Shown here: in pieces, positions 32,473-45,763 of the stretch
How positions within the stretch are numbered: position 1 is the first letter of the stretch
Layout of the letters: every line of letters starts with the position of its first letter
Assembly (NCBI GenBank): GCA_014904845.1
Contig: MU119208.1
Location: forward strand, 372,001-436,000
Direction of reading: 5' to 3'
DNA length: 64,000 nt
Source: Acephala macrosclerotiorum
Lineage: Eukaryota > Ascomycota > Leotiomycetes > Helotiales > Mollisiaceae
Made by a program: the position numbers and the translations under genes
Notes under the pieces: generated by a model
Told to the model about the DNA's origin: nothing
The model's input: the letters and a program-made list of their open reading frames with translations, nothing else
Database searches by the model: none

Positions 32473-35293
32473 TACCAGGCAACCCTCTACAGCAAGAGCA
32501 ATTGAGATTGTTCTAGATCGGCGCGACTACCATCTCAGTATGTGTTTCTTTTCTTTGTTCTCCTAATAAGGAGGCGGACTAATACCTGTAGTCTCTGAAC
32601 GGCTGATGAGACTGCGACAAGACGAGGGCCAAGGATGAAACGAAGATGACCGCTCGAGGACGATGAAGACAACCAACGACAGCATTGGAAATGGTCCACG
32701 ATAGCAACCGAAGGCGATCCACGATAGTAAACGAAGGCGATCGACTATAGCAGTCAAAAGCGATCCACGACAGTATCAGTCAAGGCGATCCATGATATCA
32801 TCGAAGATGACTAATAGCTGATGACGAAGACGGCTAAGACAGCATTGAAGTCGATCGGTGGCAGCAGTCAAGGGCGATCTACGATAGCATCGAAGATGAC
32901 CGACCGCAGACGACGAATTTATCAAATTCCCCCTTAGCCAAACCTCACATTCCTGCGCCATCACAAAACCTTCAATCTCTATCAACACAGATTTGACACT
33001 CGAGCTCCCTATCAAAAAGGAACCTCTCCTCATCGTTCACTTGCAAGAGTCGACTCGATATGAAGCCTGGCAAACCCCTTATTCTCTTACGACTATCTTT
33101 GACCAAGCAGCGAAACTGGCTTTGCTGCTACATACACTATTGCCAAAAATCATCTATCATGGAACAGAACAATAAGCGGCACATAGAGGAGCATCGCAAG
33201 AGCTTTGGTCGCGTGCTGAATTACAAAGCTCGTGGTCAAGTTCGTTCTCCAATTTCATTGTGACTCTTGCCTCAAGGCGCCCCCCTAGAGGAAACGCTCT
33301 TCTACGATTCATATCCAACAAAGATACCCGATCGCTCTGCTTAGATCCCGAGACTCTTTAATGCTGTCGATCTCATCAGCATTAAAAAGAGGGGAAAAGA
33401 ACAAATTGAGCAAATCCTTCTCGGGAGGTCATCCTTACTGCATCGATCCACAATGGATGTGGCCTTGCCACAGGCTACAAATACGAACTTTCACACCAAA
33501 GCTACACTTGGCCCTCAGAAAACACTGATACACAAGAGCATAATTGAGAGCTATTAGCCAGTCTCAAATTTGATCGCAAGGCAAGTTCTCGGGCTGTGGA
33601 ATCATGCAGCTTCATCTTTTCTCCAAACTAGTCTAGGCCACGAAACCCCCTCCAGTGGTACACACACAGAAGGAAATCGATGACATAACTCTCTCAAGCA
33701 TCCTTCGCTCCTGTCGACTTGGCCTCGTCCACGAGATGGTGAGCATAGATCGTCAGGAAAATCTGGATACAAAAGCAATTCAAGAGTCGTGTACAAGCAG
33801 TTCTCCAGCAAGGTTTCGCGCCTCCTCTCTGGATCTAATTCAAAATGAAGAGATAAGAGTGGGATTTCATGCTCTGGACTTGCCGCTCCACACACAAAAT
33901 ACCAGGACGAAGAAAACCCTCACCGGTATCCGCGAGTCACATGTTCCGAGCAAGACATTTCTGGTGTGCGTGTGACTACACAATCGAATTGCTGGGACCC
34001 ATCGAAGCTCGACGGCGCAATTGAAGGACATACAGCAAGTGTGCCGAGGGAAAATGGACGACCGCAAAAACTAGAGACTCTACACCAGAATTACATGGCC
34101 AAAGCAAGGCAAGTCAAAAGCCTGGGCTATGCCTGTCACTGTGACAGAAATCTCGGCAAAGCTCACGGCCTCGACGTCTATACAGGTAAAGCTCACCTGC
34201 AGACGTCCACCACATGGCGATTTTCGATGCATATTATATCGACTTCCAAAGTCCGCGGAAGCTGGTTAACGTCTTAGACTACCAAGGCAGAGTCCCCACG
34301 AACTCGAGGTTGCTCCTCCAAAGCTTGTGGAAGCTAGTCAAATGTTGGACAACTAAGACCGAGTGTACCTCCAATTTGTGAACAATGCCAGAAGATCCAC
34401 TGGCAAGGCTCGATTTGCCTGAATACCGAACGCGACGTGTTTCTTCGAATCCCGAAGATAACATCTACCATTTCCGCACATTGAGCCATAATGAACCTTT
34501 CCCAAACCAAGTCGCCGAGCGAAACCCCCCTCCCCGAAACATGTTCCAAAATTCGAGAAACGCGTTAACCTATAGAGGAGCCATCCCCCTGGAGGAACTG
34601 ATTGGCAAGGGCAGTTCTGGGCGTATTTTTGTGCCCCCTTTGAGAACATGCTTCATACTGTTCCATCTCGATCGATTCATAGACTGAAACTCGCCAGACG
34701 CCCCATAAAGCGGAACCGCTCCCAAGGGCGCCCAAAACCGTTGCAAGATTTAGGACAGAACCAGAAGAACAGCAGTAGTACGGCATCAGCACGTTTGCAA
34801 AAAGAAACTTTGGTCGAGCAACAGATAGGTCGGCATTTGCGAATTTATGTTCAAAGTCCAGAGACCAAACGACTCGACTGCTTTTCAACTTCGTCAGCAG
34901 GATTGAATTCCATCGCGGATGGTAGATTCTACTGCCTTCGCCTCCCAGGCCCTGCCTCTTAGATTCCATAAATATCATTGTCCGAAAGCTATGGGAACAA
35001 TTTTGTGGACCAAACGTCAAGATGCAGGCTACCCAATTCTTGGTTTTGGCACTTGCCGATCCTGACCTACCACGCATGTCTACCTGCCTTGGAATCACTA
35101 TCACGACAATGTACGATACGAAGTTGGTCAATTTTGATTCGTCTACCAGAAGCGTAGCTCGTGGATCTAAGAACCATGACCAAATTTTCCTACCCTATGC
35201 ATAGCCTTATTGTTCTGTTCGTTGCGGGACATTGTACCGGAGGAAACCGTGAGGAAACCCCGCTCATGAACACACCCGGTGGCCCCTCCTGGA
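32473..35293. other. Gene-poor region with a degenerate minisatellite
   Basis: There is no gene I can support across 2.8 kb. Open frames of 60-190 codons overlap on both strands. A frame at 34385-34687 contains LEELIGKGSSGRIF, which looks like a kinase glycine-rich loop, but nothing around it matches kinase subdomains. The region may hold decayed genes. Confidence 0.4.
32703..32905. repeat. Degenerate minisatellite, unit about 25 bp
   Basis: Imperfect units of the form GAAGGCGATCCACGATAGTA recur: AAGGCGATCCACGATAG, AAGGCGATCGACTATAGCAG, AAAGCGATCCACGACAGTA, AAGGCGATCCATGATATCA, and later GGGCGATCTACGATAGCA. Interspersed CGAAGATGAC units extend it to about 32905. Confidence 0.7.
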
Positions 35294-37402
35294 TTAGGAA
35301 GAGACGTGAAAGTGAGAGACCTGGCCAGACGACTGGTTGCACATCGAATTGATGTCTTCAGCCGACAGTGTAGCCGGAAACTCGGTATCCTCATCCAGCA
35401 CCTGGATACTGATTGTGGACGTGCTCGAGCTGAACACTACTGCGAGCTTCATGGAGCCTGCTGTTGGACGCACGAGGTAATCTGAATCGCCCGCGGGCGT
35501 ATTGGTATGAAGAGTAGACTTCAGCATGTTCGATCCGTCGATCAAAGCCTCGGCAATATCAAACCTGGAGGAGTCAGCAATCCTTGCAAGCCGAAAAGGT
35601 GACTGGGTAACCTACTCTCCGCAGCCGCTACTCCAGCAACTACACTCAGGGTTTCCGTACTGGAGAGTACGTACAATGTCTCCGTGGAGAAGCCAGATCG
35701 CAGGCAGGTCTCCATTAAACCCGCTTTCACCGTCCATTGGCATCGAGAAGTCGAACATGAACACCTTGTCGGCGCCGCCGAAGCCATCTATAGAATTTTC
35801 AGCAATTGTACGGGTATTCGACACCAAGTCTCCAGTTCTCGGATTTGAAAGCTTACGGTAGGCAACAGCACCAGGCCGAGTGTAACCACAGTCACCATTC
35901 TGGCATTCACGCCCACTCATAATGATTACCTCATGACCAGATGGGATAACCTGATTGGCAAGAATTTGAGATGAAGAGGCTCCACCAATTCCAGCGCTGT
36001 TGATGTACGAAAGCGAATTACCGAAATGACTGTAAAGTTTCAGTCCCCTGCACAGATGTACATGACGAAGGACGCAGATACTCACTAGTCAAAGACTCCA
36101 GAGCCTTGTCCACCGAAGTTGCCCAGGAAGGTCACATTCTCAGCGTTCTGAGATGCAGCATGATAGTATGAGAGACGTTCAAAGGTTCCTGCTGGCTCGA
36201 CACCCGGGCCGGAAGAGGGCTCAGTGAGAACGTATCCTGAAGAAGTTGGCACAGATGGATTCGTAGGAGCTATTCCTCGTCAACACGAAATCATACCTCG
36301 GATATCCTCGGACACTACTTACAACTGGAGACCTGAACCGTTTGGGAGACTTGTGGACCTGGAGATGCTGCGCGAGTATTGGCTGGAGCAGTGTTCTCGA
36401 CTGGCAACAGGGGAGGAGCGGGAGCCTTTGCCGGTGCAGTCGTAGCAGCTTGAGATGCTGGAGCAGTTGAGGAAACACCAAACCAATTGTTCGTCCAACT
36501 TACGATTTGTCCATCGATGGTTGCAGTCACCATTACTTCAGAAGCAGGAATCGACTATGTTTGGAGTCAGCACACATACTTTGGAGGAACGACAGACGCC
36601 CTTGAAGAGCATTGGGGGACTGCAAGGATAGGGGAATTTCTGCGGAAATCGACTTACAGATGGGCCGAAATAATTGTTACCCCAAGACACGACCTTGCCG
36701 TCAATGCTAGCAGAAACCTCTTGACGAGCCTTCAGTTCATTGACCTCCTTGACACCGTGGTTGTGACCATGACCATGACCCCGACCAGGAACTCTCGTGT
36801 GGATATGTTGGTGCTGATGGACCACCTGATTGTCGGTAATGCTACGCTTAGAGGCCGAATTGCTGGATGGAATATAGACAGCGAACTCCTTCAGTTGCGC
36901 CGGGCCACGGACATGGAACGATACCTATTGGAAGACATGGTGTTAGCTTCCAGAGCGCCCCTTCGACTCTGCTAAATGCGACTTACCTCTCCATTGAGCG
37001 GAGCATTGGGACCAGAGAAAGCCTGTGGGACTGACTTGCAAGTGCCATCGGAGCCCCTGTTATCCAGGAATTAGGCGTTAGTGCGTGAGTTTTAGGAGTT
37101 TGGTAGAAAAGAGATGTTTGCAGGGAAATATTGTATGCGACTCGAGTTTGCACACGACCGCAGAGCGTTGAGACAACAAGGAGGGGCGGAACGCCTCTTT
37201 GAGAAGCCCAGACTCACATGTAGACAACACGGTTGTAACTGCCCGGAGTTCCAACGTTGCTGTATTGGATTGAGTCCACCGGTTGGCAGAACGAGTTACC
37301 GTCGATCTCTTGAGAGCCCAGAGCACAAAGATCAGCCGCAACCCCAACCAGGAGAGCCAGTACCGTGGACGCGCCGAAGGCCTTAACTAGCTTGAAGTGC
37401 AT
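35294..37402 (-). CDS. TOS1: TOS1-like cell-wall protein / putative glycosyl hydrolase
   Basis: Secreted cell-wall protein of the Tos1 family (putative glucan-active hydrolase). Exons 37402-37218, 37056-36987, 36924-36658, 36554-36323, 36269-36086, 36029-35616 and 35564-35294 give 540 residues. A signal peptide (FGASTVLALLVGVAA) leads into CALGSQEIDGNSFC, CQPVDSIQYSNVGTPGSYN and a short exon with CKSVPQAFSGPNAPLNGE, typical of the N-terminal domain. VSFHVRGPAQLKEFAVYIPS follows, then a His-rich stretch (HQHQHIH, HGHGHNHG). IDGKVVSWGNN and IDGQIVSWTNN form a near-repeat, and a Pro/Ala linker leads to the C-terminal domain: NVTFLGNFGGQGSGVFD, SYINSAGIGGASSSQIL, IIMSGREC, LPAIWLLHGDIVRTLQYG and CSCWSSGCGEFDIAEAL. 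All six introns have consistent phases. Confidence 0.9.
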
Positions 37403-39442
37403 GGCGACTATATGAAGACCAAAGGTCTATACTACAAGGATGATGCTCTTCGTGTTGAGTCGGGAAATCGACGCGGTGAGGGTGGCCGTTGTCGGGGTCC
37501 GCGCAAGGCCGTAGGGAATTTTTGGGAAGAAAATAGAGAAAGGGATGCTTTAAGGACTGTAAAGAGCGTCTGTGACACTCAAGAGAAGTGCGGAAGAGTT
37601 GCTGGCATAAGGGCGTCGAATCGATGTTCGTGGATAGAGGTGTTGCAGAAAAGAGGTGTTGGTTGTGGAGGAGGTAGATTGTCGCCTCAAATAAAATCAA
37701 CGCGCTACCGAAAGTTCCAAAACCGAACGGTTTGCAACACATGCAGTCACCCTTCGCATCAAGACATACGTCATGTCAGGTAGTTACCAATGGAGAAGGT
37801 GCGGTCCACAGCCTTGCAGGAGGGGACCACTAAGACAGTGGGAAGGTGCATGGCAGGCGGTTTCAGAAGCTCTGAAATCCTCCTACCTGGCCACGCTGCA
37901 ACCTTACTTCAACGTCAACATCGAACGCCAGCTGAGTATTCATTTTTATGCTGTCTCCAAGATCAGCTTCTATTCTCCACAGTATGGCTTTGAGGTGTGA
38001 ACTTGCTTGTCAGTGGCTCTTGCCCATGATTCTCCTTTATTTCCACATCTGGTCTTTCATGCAACGAGCCCTACCTCTAGCATCAGCAATGAGACTTTGA
38101 AAGCCCCTAAACGTTGAGCTGCCGCTGAGGAGGTACAAGGGAAGGATTCTTCTTGGTGAAGTAGAATATAGGTCTACTTACACAAGGAATCGGCCGATTC
38201 TCTGCAAGTGCACTAGTCCCCGTCCACTCCTGGAATCAGACCACTTTTGGCGCTGAATTTGCTATAGCAACTAGGCAATTACTTACCGCTAGTAGGGATA
38301 TACCGCTGAACTAATTGGCCTCGTCGCAATACCGCAAACAAGTAAGCAATAGGACAACAAGGCTAGAGGCGGGACGGACCGCAAGGCATGGCACAATACT
38401 ACAGCGGGACGATCCATACTGCACCAAAGCATTGGCAGATACGAGACTCGAGAACGGATGGTTCATTCCAAGCCTATACCTCGAGCTTCTTACCAAGGTC
38501 CTAAGGGGAAATCGAATGCAACAATACCAGCATTCAAGTATATTAAGACTCCTAACTAGAATACATGCTGACAGCTAGCAGGGACCGATCAATTATGCGA
38601 CGAGATCATCAGGCCACGGACTGGGCCGGACACCACGGTCGAGAAGAAAGAGTGGTAATGATGCACGATAGCTAGGAACGAACTCTCCAAACCGGCGGCT
38701 CTCGGAACCACAGAACAACAATATCGGTTGACGAATTCATCCATCAGTAAAGCGTACAAGCAACAGCGTCTAGGACACGAGAGAGTCCTTTAGACACTAT
38801 ATTCCTAGATCTGGACTACCATATTCGTTCGAGATTGTGTTGTGTGGTGCCGGTTCAAAGCGACGACGTCTGCGTGATCCCAGTCACTCCCCCATTGAGA
38901 AATGCCAGAACCACCAAAACGATAAAGAAGCTGGGTCCGCAAGTAGACAATGCCAGACAAGTACTATTCCATTAGACATTTCGTAATAGCGGATGTCGTA
39001 GCCCAGCTGACTGTAGAGTTGCTCTTCCATCAACCTCAAACCAGCTGATCATTTTCCCCAGCCTTGACATTCTACACACGGCTTCCTCGACATGTATCTC
39101 GGCAGACGAGTAACCCAATACAACGCTATACGACTACAAATGCGCTTTACTCAGATGGATGCATCGACAATACGAAATGAAACTCGAGTCATACGGAAAC
39201 ATTATTCAGATGAGGATAGAATTATTGTGGTAAGCAAGTCACTTACTTCATACGGGCACAAGGCATTGTCATGTTTCACAACAGCCAATCACGCTAGTGG
39301 AATGAAGTCACTTCTTCTGACAAGGTGCAAGGTACTCTTGCTGTGGTATAGAAGTCCAACTTGACATTCAAAATTATATGTACGAAGAATCATATCTCGA
39401 ATTTACAACCCAGAAACACCCCATTCCTATGCAACGCCCCAT
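37403..39442. other. Intergenic, no supported gene
   Basis: The left end should carry the TOS1 promoter. The rest has only short overlapping open frames and no recognisable protein or repeat. Confidence 0.4.
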
Positions 39443-40461
39443 CTAAATAGTACCTCCCATCTGCACAGTCAAGTGCGCCGTGCTCTGGGCGATGTAGCAG
39501 CTTCCATCACTGGTACCAACTGGGTCGGTAGCAGTCAACCACATGTTCTCGGTTCTTGAGCTAGTGCAGTCGGCCTCCTCGCTGGTGATGGTCATGTCGT
39601 AGTTGTTGTTATTTGGGTTCATGATAGCGGAAACATCGTATCCAGTACCAGTGCTGACGAAATTGGCCTCACCCCATGTGGTGGCATAGGCTCCAGACTC
39701 GGCTAAATCGCTGCATGCCTGTGCCCATCCAATTTGCGTGTTCTCTTGGAACGCAACCGTTTGGGAAGCACCCGCTGCAAGGTACATGGTAAGAGAGGTA
39801 TTCTTTGGCGCAAGGGCCGAGCCGGAAAGGAGTTGCATATCAGGTCCGACCTTTTGCCACACGTTGATGGTCATTCCGGCACTGGCAGTGTTCGTGAACT
39901 GGATGGTGTAATCGTAGGCACTAGCGTCGGACACCTTTATGATGTTGGCAGCGTATGGGCTACCGACGTTTCCGAGGTAGTCGTCACCAGTCGATCCTGA
40001 TGCTGTTGTTGCGGAACCGAAGCTGGTTCGGGTGTTTGAGATACCGACCAAGGAGTCGAAGAGCAATTCGATATCGTCGACGAGTTCTGAGAGGGCTGAG
40101 CTCGAGGTGCTGGAGCTGGTAGTCGTGGCAGCAGAGGCGGTGGGGGTAGCAACAACGGCAGCAGCGGCGGTGGTCGTGGTGACTGGAGCAGTGGTAGCCC
40201 CGACAGGAGCAGATGTCTTCGTTGCTTGACCAGCAGCCCATGCGGAAGACCAATTAATTCCCATACCCTCCCAGTCGAGAGTAGACCAGTCGACACTGTG
40301 CGTTCATGTTAGTCCTGTTGAAACAGTGGTTTCAATGATGCAATTGCTTACTCCTTCTTCTCGTGGATCTTGCGGTGGAGGTGGGCATGAGCCGGACCAG
40401 CTACGGCTTCACCAATGCTGAAAGCAGCCATCACCATTCCAGATGCTGTTGAGTAACGCAT
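39443..40461 (-). CDS. Secreted Asp f 4-like protein
   Basis: Secreted protein related to the Aspergillus Asp f 4 family; molecular function unknown. Exons 40461-40352 and 40295-39443 give 320 residues. MRYSTASGMVMAAFSIGEAV looks like a signal peptide. It is followed by HAHLHRKIHEKKDVDWST (the His-rich N-terminus usual in the family), a Thr/Ala/Ser-rich low-complexity linker around residues 55-95, and the conserved domain: FDSLVGISNTRTSFG, YAANIIKVSDASAYDYTIQF, GMTINVWQKVGPD, VAFQENTQIGWAQAC, TTWGEANF and the C-terminal CYIAQSTAHLTVQMGG. The intron is 56 nt, phase 2. Confidence 0.9.
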
Positions 40462-43400
40462 TTTGAAGTATATGTTATGTATATATATTTAAAAATAGAA
40501 TCGTTACTGGTGTTGTTGTTTTGTGAATCGATCGATATATACTGAATCAAAGTTCGTGGAAAAAAGGGGCCGTTGATGGTAAAGAGCGTGGGAGCGATGT
40601 ATTGCTCAAGTGATGGGATTTAATGAGTGATATGAACTGAAAGAAGGTGTTCAACGGCGACCTTGGGTCCTCTCGTGGGGGAATTCGCGATGGAAGGAGT
40701 GGTGAGGAAGGAAGGAAACCCAATTGAGGGCGGGTTTGGGCCTGAAGTAATACTGCGGGATGGGGCAGGCCTGCTCCATGGTGCCGTGTGTCCCTGCACG
40801 ATGTGGATGAGCGTTAATTTGGGAGGAGAAGCCAGGATGCACTGGCAGCGTGGTTCTGCAGAGCTGGCGACAGGGGTGCAGATTGAGATGAACCAGCTCA
40901 TGACAGGCCTTGGCGTCGTAGTGGTGGGCCACCAGGGCCCAAAGTCAGCCAAGGTCCACTATCAACGCGTACCTGACGACGGACAGCAGATTTGGCGGGG
41001 CCTGCTGGTCGTGAATGGTCAGCCCCTCGGGTGGAGGGTGAGTGGGCCACGCTACGCCAGGGGTAAAATGCTCGAGTAAATCTTGCAAAATCAACTTAAA
41101 CATGGTCGGACTTCCGGCCGAGCACCACCCCTGTTCGACTTGCAAATTCGTACTCTGGGCCTGGAAACTGGCGGAAGGACGCTGGAGCGAGAGGAGGATT
41201 CAGGCTTCGGTGGGCGTTGCGGTCGGGCGGCGAGGTTTTGTTTCATGCTGCACTAGAAGAAGAAAAAAAAAAATAAGTCTGCTTTTGTGTTTCTGGCATT
41301 TCCTTGATCGAGGAGGAGCAGCGTGGAGAACACAGAGAAACATGCATTCATGCTGTGATGCTTATCCTGCTGTATAATCTGGCAGTGTCAGAACGCCTAC
41401 CCTGCTGTATCACTCGTGTGGGCAGTACTACGAAGTAGTACAACGCAAGGAAGGAATCCTCATCACATCAGTCAGATCAGAGATAATTACGGAAATGGAA
41501 ATTCGTCACATCACGAAAGGAAGACCCTCAAGTATCGTCAGCCAGTGAAATGAATCCATTTCCCTTTCCCCATTCTCACTTTTCTTAGTGGTGGACATGA
41601 GACTGGATCAGGACGGAGTAAAGCCGGACCGTGGATACCAAGCTTTGGCAAGTGGAGATCCCATTTTTTTCTGGACGACGTTTCGAGTAATATTCCGAGC
41701 GCATCAACGGTCCAATCTGTCTTCAAAATTGGGATGTGGCCTAACAGATCTAAGGAAACGATGCTAGCTTTTGCTAGAAAGAACTAAAGAGAGTCTGGAA
41801 CATGTGTTCCTGACGGACAGACCCGTGTACGCGTGTTTCGAAAACGTCAACCCTTGGTGGGAGAGAAAAGATGACTGTGCGTCTTGCTTATGTAGGCCAG
41901 GGCACCAAAAGTAAGGGATTCTTTATGCGGCATTTGTGCTGTCCATAACTTTTAGGCTTGGAGTGGATAATTATGGGGAGAGGTGCATAAAAAGGCTGAA
42001 CTTGGGAAGTGAAAAAGGCTACACAAAGTTCGGTGAGATGCAAGAGTCGCCGAAGGAACGAATCCCGTGCCGAGTATTCAACGATCGGGATCATAGCGAG
42101 AAGGAAGAGTTTGCATGTGCAGTGGGTTAAAAACTTGGTTTTTTTGGCAACAGTTTCTGTGATGGAGGGTGAGTTTGTCCGGGGATTGGTGAGGATGAGA
42201 GTTGTTGTGGACAGGAAGATGCAGTGAGGTGTTCCTGGTAGGGCTGTTTGGTGATCTGATGGACACGTCGTTCCTGATTCCTGTTTTTTGGTTCTTGTTC
42301 CTGGGACCTGCAGCGAGATCACAGTATCGGAGTGCATTATCACAAGCTTTGTTGCTCAACTGAGCCTTACGAATCCTCTCATCGAGTCAACGTTCATCTG
42401 CTGAATCTGAGTCGTGAGTCGTGGTCGATGGAGACAGGCGGACGAACAGGTGGACCTGGAGCGAGACCGCGTCCGGAATATTCCTCCACCACACTTCTTT
42501 ATTGAATTTGCGTGGCTTTACTGGTTCTCCGGAGTTGGATTCTCGTGGCCATCCATTCACATGTTGAAGTTCTCGGTCTTCCCCAATAGTTTCTTTGTTT
42601 TTTTGTGCTGAGTTTTCCTTGCGGTGCAGGCCAAGATGGCCGCTCGAGTCGCGACCGAAAAGACCAGCGGGAAGAGAGAAAAATCAAGGTATTTTCCTTT
42701 CTTCCATGGTATTGGGTGATTTAAGCTTGGTCAGTCAGGCCTCTCGAGGCCAAGACCAGGCCAAGTTTTTGGTCTTCTGTTGTCAAGTTGCCAGCGAAGG
42801 TGTGTTGTTTCTATTCCGGCGGCAGCGGTCGTCCAAAGGGCTGAGGGTTGACGACTCGCTGGATGCGAAAGTTTCGGTACCAATTGATTCATCCTTGAAA
42901 TTTTTGTACACGATATGGGATTTGAATGGCAGATGCATGCGAGTGCCGAGCGGGAGTGGGAATGAATTGTGAGGTCGTAGTGATGCTGAGTCGTTCATTT
43001 GCTGGGCTGGCGGCTATTGTGAATGCGAATCTAGGGTCGAAATGTCTCAATTTGTAACAAGATGACTAAGTCAGAGTGAAGAATCTTGGACAGGGGATTG
43101 AATAGTTTGGTAACTGGTGATTGTTTGTTTACTGCCGAATCATTTGGAATTGTTGCGTTAGTTCACAGGCTGGGTCGAGATGACTTTGAGCATGAATCAC
43201 AGTCACTGAAACTTCACTTCCACCTTTCAAGACAATCACGCTTAATTGAGGCTGTGATCAATCCAGAAAAACGATCTTTGACTCAGATTAATATCTACCG
43301 ACATGAGGTTGACACATGAATGTCTCTGCTCTCAGGATCAAGATTAAGATCTCCACAGAGCTAGTCTCACACGCGAGATTATTTGATCGACTCTGACACA

Positions 43401-44121
43401 AGCTACGACTATGCTCTGAGCCTCAATCTTTACATTCATCTTGAACCTCGAAGCCAATTTCCAAGATGACAGCGCTTGAAAGTCTTGAAAAGGAAGAGAC
43501 CCCTGAGATGAGCGATCTGTAACAAAAGGGGGCTACGACATATTTGCGTCGTAGAATGAAACTCGGTGAGCAGCTTTTGCCTACTGAATGAAGGTCGTGG
43601 AATTTGAGCCTTACCGTTCTCAACCCAATATCCACCCCAACATCGCATATTTGACAGCGGCTCACGATCCTAGTCACCATCACTCAAAATTTAAGCTTGA
43701 AATATGAAACCCAACATGTAACGCTTGATTGTGGCGAGGTGGAAATGTGAAGGTGACCCGAGGGTGTGGTTCGTGGGTTTTTTTGGGGAGTTCCATGGTT
43801 CTGATGATGCGGTCAGATACTCGTTTAAAAACCAACATAAAGCTAACATTGACAACGTGGATGGTTGTGGATGGGGCTCTCGATGCTGCGTGATGTTGGA
43901 CAGGAATGGGAGATTGATTGCCAGTCTTTATTCAAAGTGGGCAGATACTCGAAACTGACACTTGAGTTGGGTTCGTCCGATCTTTGACATGGATATTGCA
44001 TCCTTGAGATGATAGTAGTATTTGTTGTTACATATCTAATGATCCCAATATATGCAGATTTCAGAATGTCCCAACCTCTAACCCTACATGAAAATGCAGA
44101 TGCCAAACTCCAGCCAAATAC
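40462..44121. other. Long gene-poor gap
   Basis: A 3.7-kb interval without a gene I can support. A GC-rich open frame at 40663-41079 (138 codons, plus strand) is mirrored by an equally long antisense frame and shows no known motif, so it is left uncalled. Elsewhere frames are short. The start at 40461 points into this gap, so the Asp f 4-like promoter lies at its left edge. Confidence 0.4.
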
Positions 44122-45763
44122 CTAACTTCCAAAATACATCTCGTTCAATCGTCCTCTAGGCTTCAACCTCGTCCATCCACTTGTCCCAGGTTTCCTCTCT
44201 CCATCCCCAACCATTTCGACGGCATCCGTGACCGTCCTCATACTCATGAAACTCTGCATTCCAGCATGCATCATTGTCCCCCGATCTCTGGTACTTTCTC
44301 CCTCTTTCCTAGCACCAACAACGACACCATCATCGCCCATCTCATCATCTACTGCCCAAGCATCTTCGTCCAATACTTCCCATTCAGCATTCGCTACTTC
44401 GCTTAGCAGTTTTGCTTTCAGCTTGTCTGCGATGTTGGTTGGTTTGAGAAGTTTCCAGCTTCGTATGAATTCGGTGCCTTCTGCGTTTCCTAGGAAGGAG
44501 TGTGCTGTTCCGTGGGAGTATTTGCCCATTATTGAGGGTGAGGGATCTTTCTTTCCTTCTCCATCAGTTTCTGTTTCTCGTCCGCCTTTCATAGGGGTCG
44601 TTTGGGCAAATGGTGCGCGGCTTGAGGGTGACGGTCGAGGTCGAGAGCCAATGAGAAGATTGTAAAGGTTTCGTCCTACGTTGCAAACGTCTTCAAAGGT
44701 GCCATCTTCTCCTACAGGAACTCCCTGACTCCTACACAGCCAAGCAACATCATATGCGAGTAGTGTGACTCCTTCAAGGAATAGGCCGTACCCTGCTGGG
44801 TCTTCTGATGCGAGTATTGGAAGAGGCTTCTTGATGAAGAGAGGTCGAGGGCGAGGTTGATTAGGTTGTTCAGCATATCGAGAGGCTGTTAAGCTATTGC
44901 TCGAGGAGTGCCCCGGAGTGGAGCCTGGAAACGCTATTTCCCCATGTTTGTAAGAGGATGTGAGGGGGAATATCGTTGGCAGAGGATAATCTCGATGTGG
45001 AAGGGTGATTTCGGCAGGAAGTCGAACAGCTAGATAATGTGTAGATAGCATTAAAAGGTGTACGACGTGTGAAAGAGCTGTTGAGATTTGAGCGGGGCTT
45101 GCAGCTGTCAGATTGTTAGCATGTTTGCATTGTCCTGAAGGATGAAGGCTCACTGTTCATAGATCTCAAATCCACGATACCTACGCCTCCAATTTTATAC
45201 TCATCTGAGCCGCCATGTACTCTCTTCACCTTCTTGAGGCCATATAACTTAGCAGCCTCGCCACATAGGAAGGCTCTGGAAGAGGCAGTCGTTGCATGCG
45301 CTTGGTTCCATTTGTATTTTGACATGCGGGTGCCCTTTTCGACATCTTCGATTTGCCTGGTCCTTCGAGGATCGAGTCCATTCGTTGCGGATGTGAGGTC
45401 CGACTTTCTGCGAGCAATATGTGCCTTCCTCTTGGCAAGTTCCTCCCTGGCACTCTCGACCTTTGCTCGCAATTCATCCGCCTGGGTGATGATCTGCTGT
45501 GTCCTGTCTATGGCTTGATCGCTCTCAGCCTGTACACCGGATAGCAAATCTGAGGTTGCCTCCCGTGGAGTATTTGATTCATTGTCGGTCTGATTCGCAG
45601 AAAGCAGAGAGCTTATTTGCTGATCAAGGGCGTCGTTCTCGAGGAGGACTCGAGCATTCTGGATTCGAGGATCATATAAGAGGTTACGCGCATCAGTCGG
45701 GCATAAGAAATGGAGCTTCTTGTCTCCTTGTCCACTGCCGCGAAAGCAGATGTCACACTGCAT
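44122..45763 (-). CDS. ATG14: ATG14/UVRAG-type autophagy subunit of PI3-kinase
   Basis: Subunit that directs the Vps34 phosphatidylinositol 3-kinase complex to autophagy. Exons 45763-45154 and 45104-44122 give 530 residues, with a 49-nt phase-1 intron containing GCTAAC. The N-terminus has a cysteine motif (MQCDICFRG, FLCPTDARNLLYD), as in the family. It is followed by a predicted coiled coil (about residues 45-125, QIITQADELRAKVESAREEL and KRKAHIARRKSDL) and the globular part with EAAKLYGLKKV, STALSHVVHLLMLSTHYLAV, RLPAEITLPHRDYPLPTIF, YGLFLEGVTLLAYDVAWLC and DVCNVGRNLYNLL. The C-terminus GWTRLKPRG is also typical. Vps38/UVRAG is the related alternative, and the cysteine-rich start favours ATG14. 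Confidence 0.85.

Noticed and set aside
34385..34687. Kinase gene from the IGKGSSGRIF motif
   Set aside because: Only a glycine-loop-like string is present, with no lysine, HRD or DFG context; kept only as a low-interest observation.
40663..41079. Plus-strand 138-codon frame as a gene
   Set aside because: There is no recognisable motif, an equally long antisense frame exists over the same bases, and there is no convincing start context.
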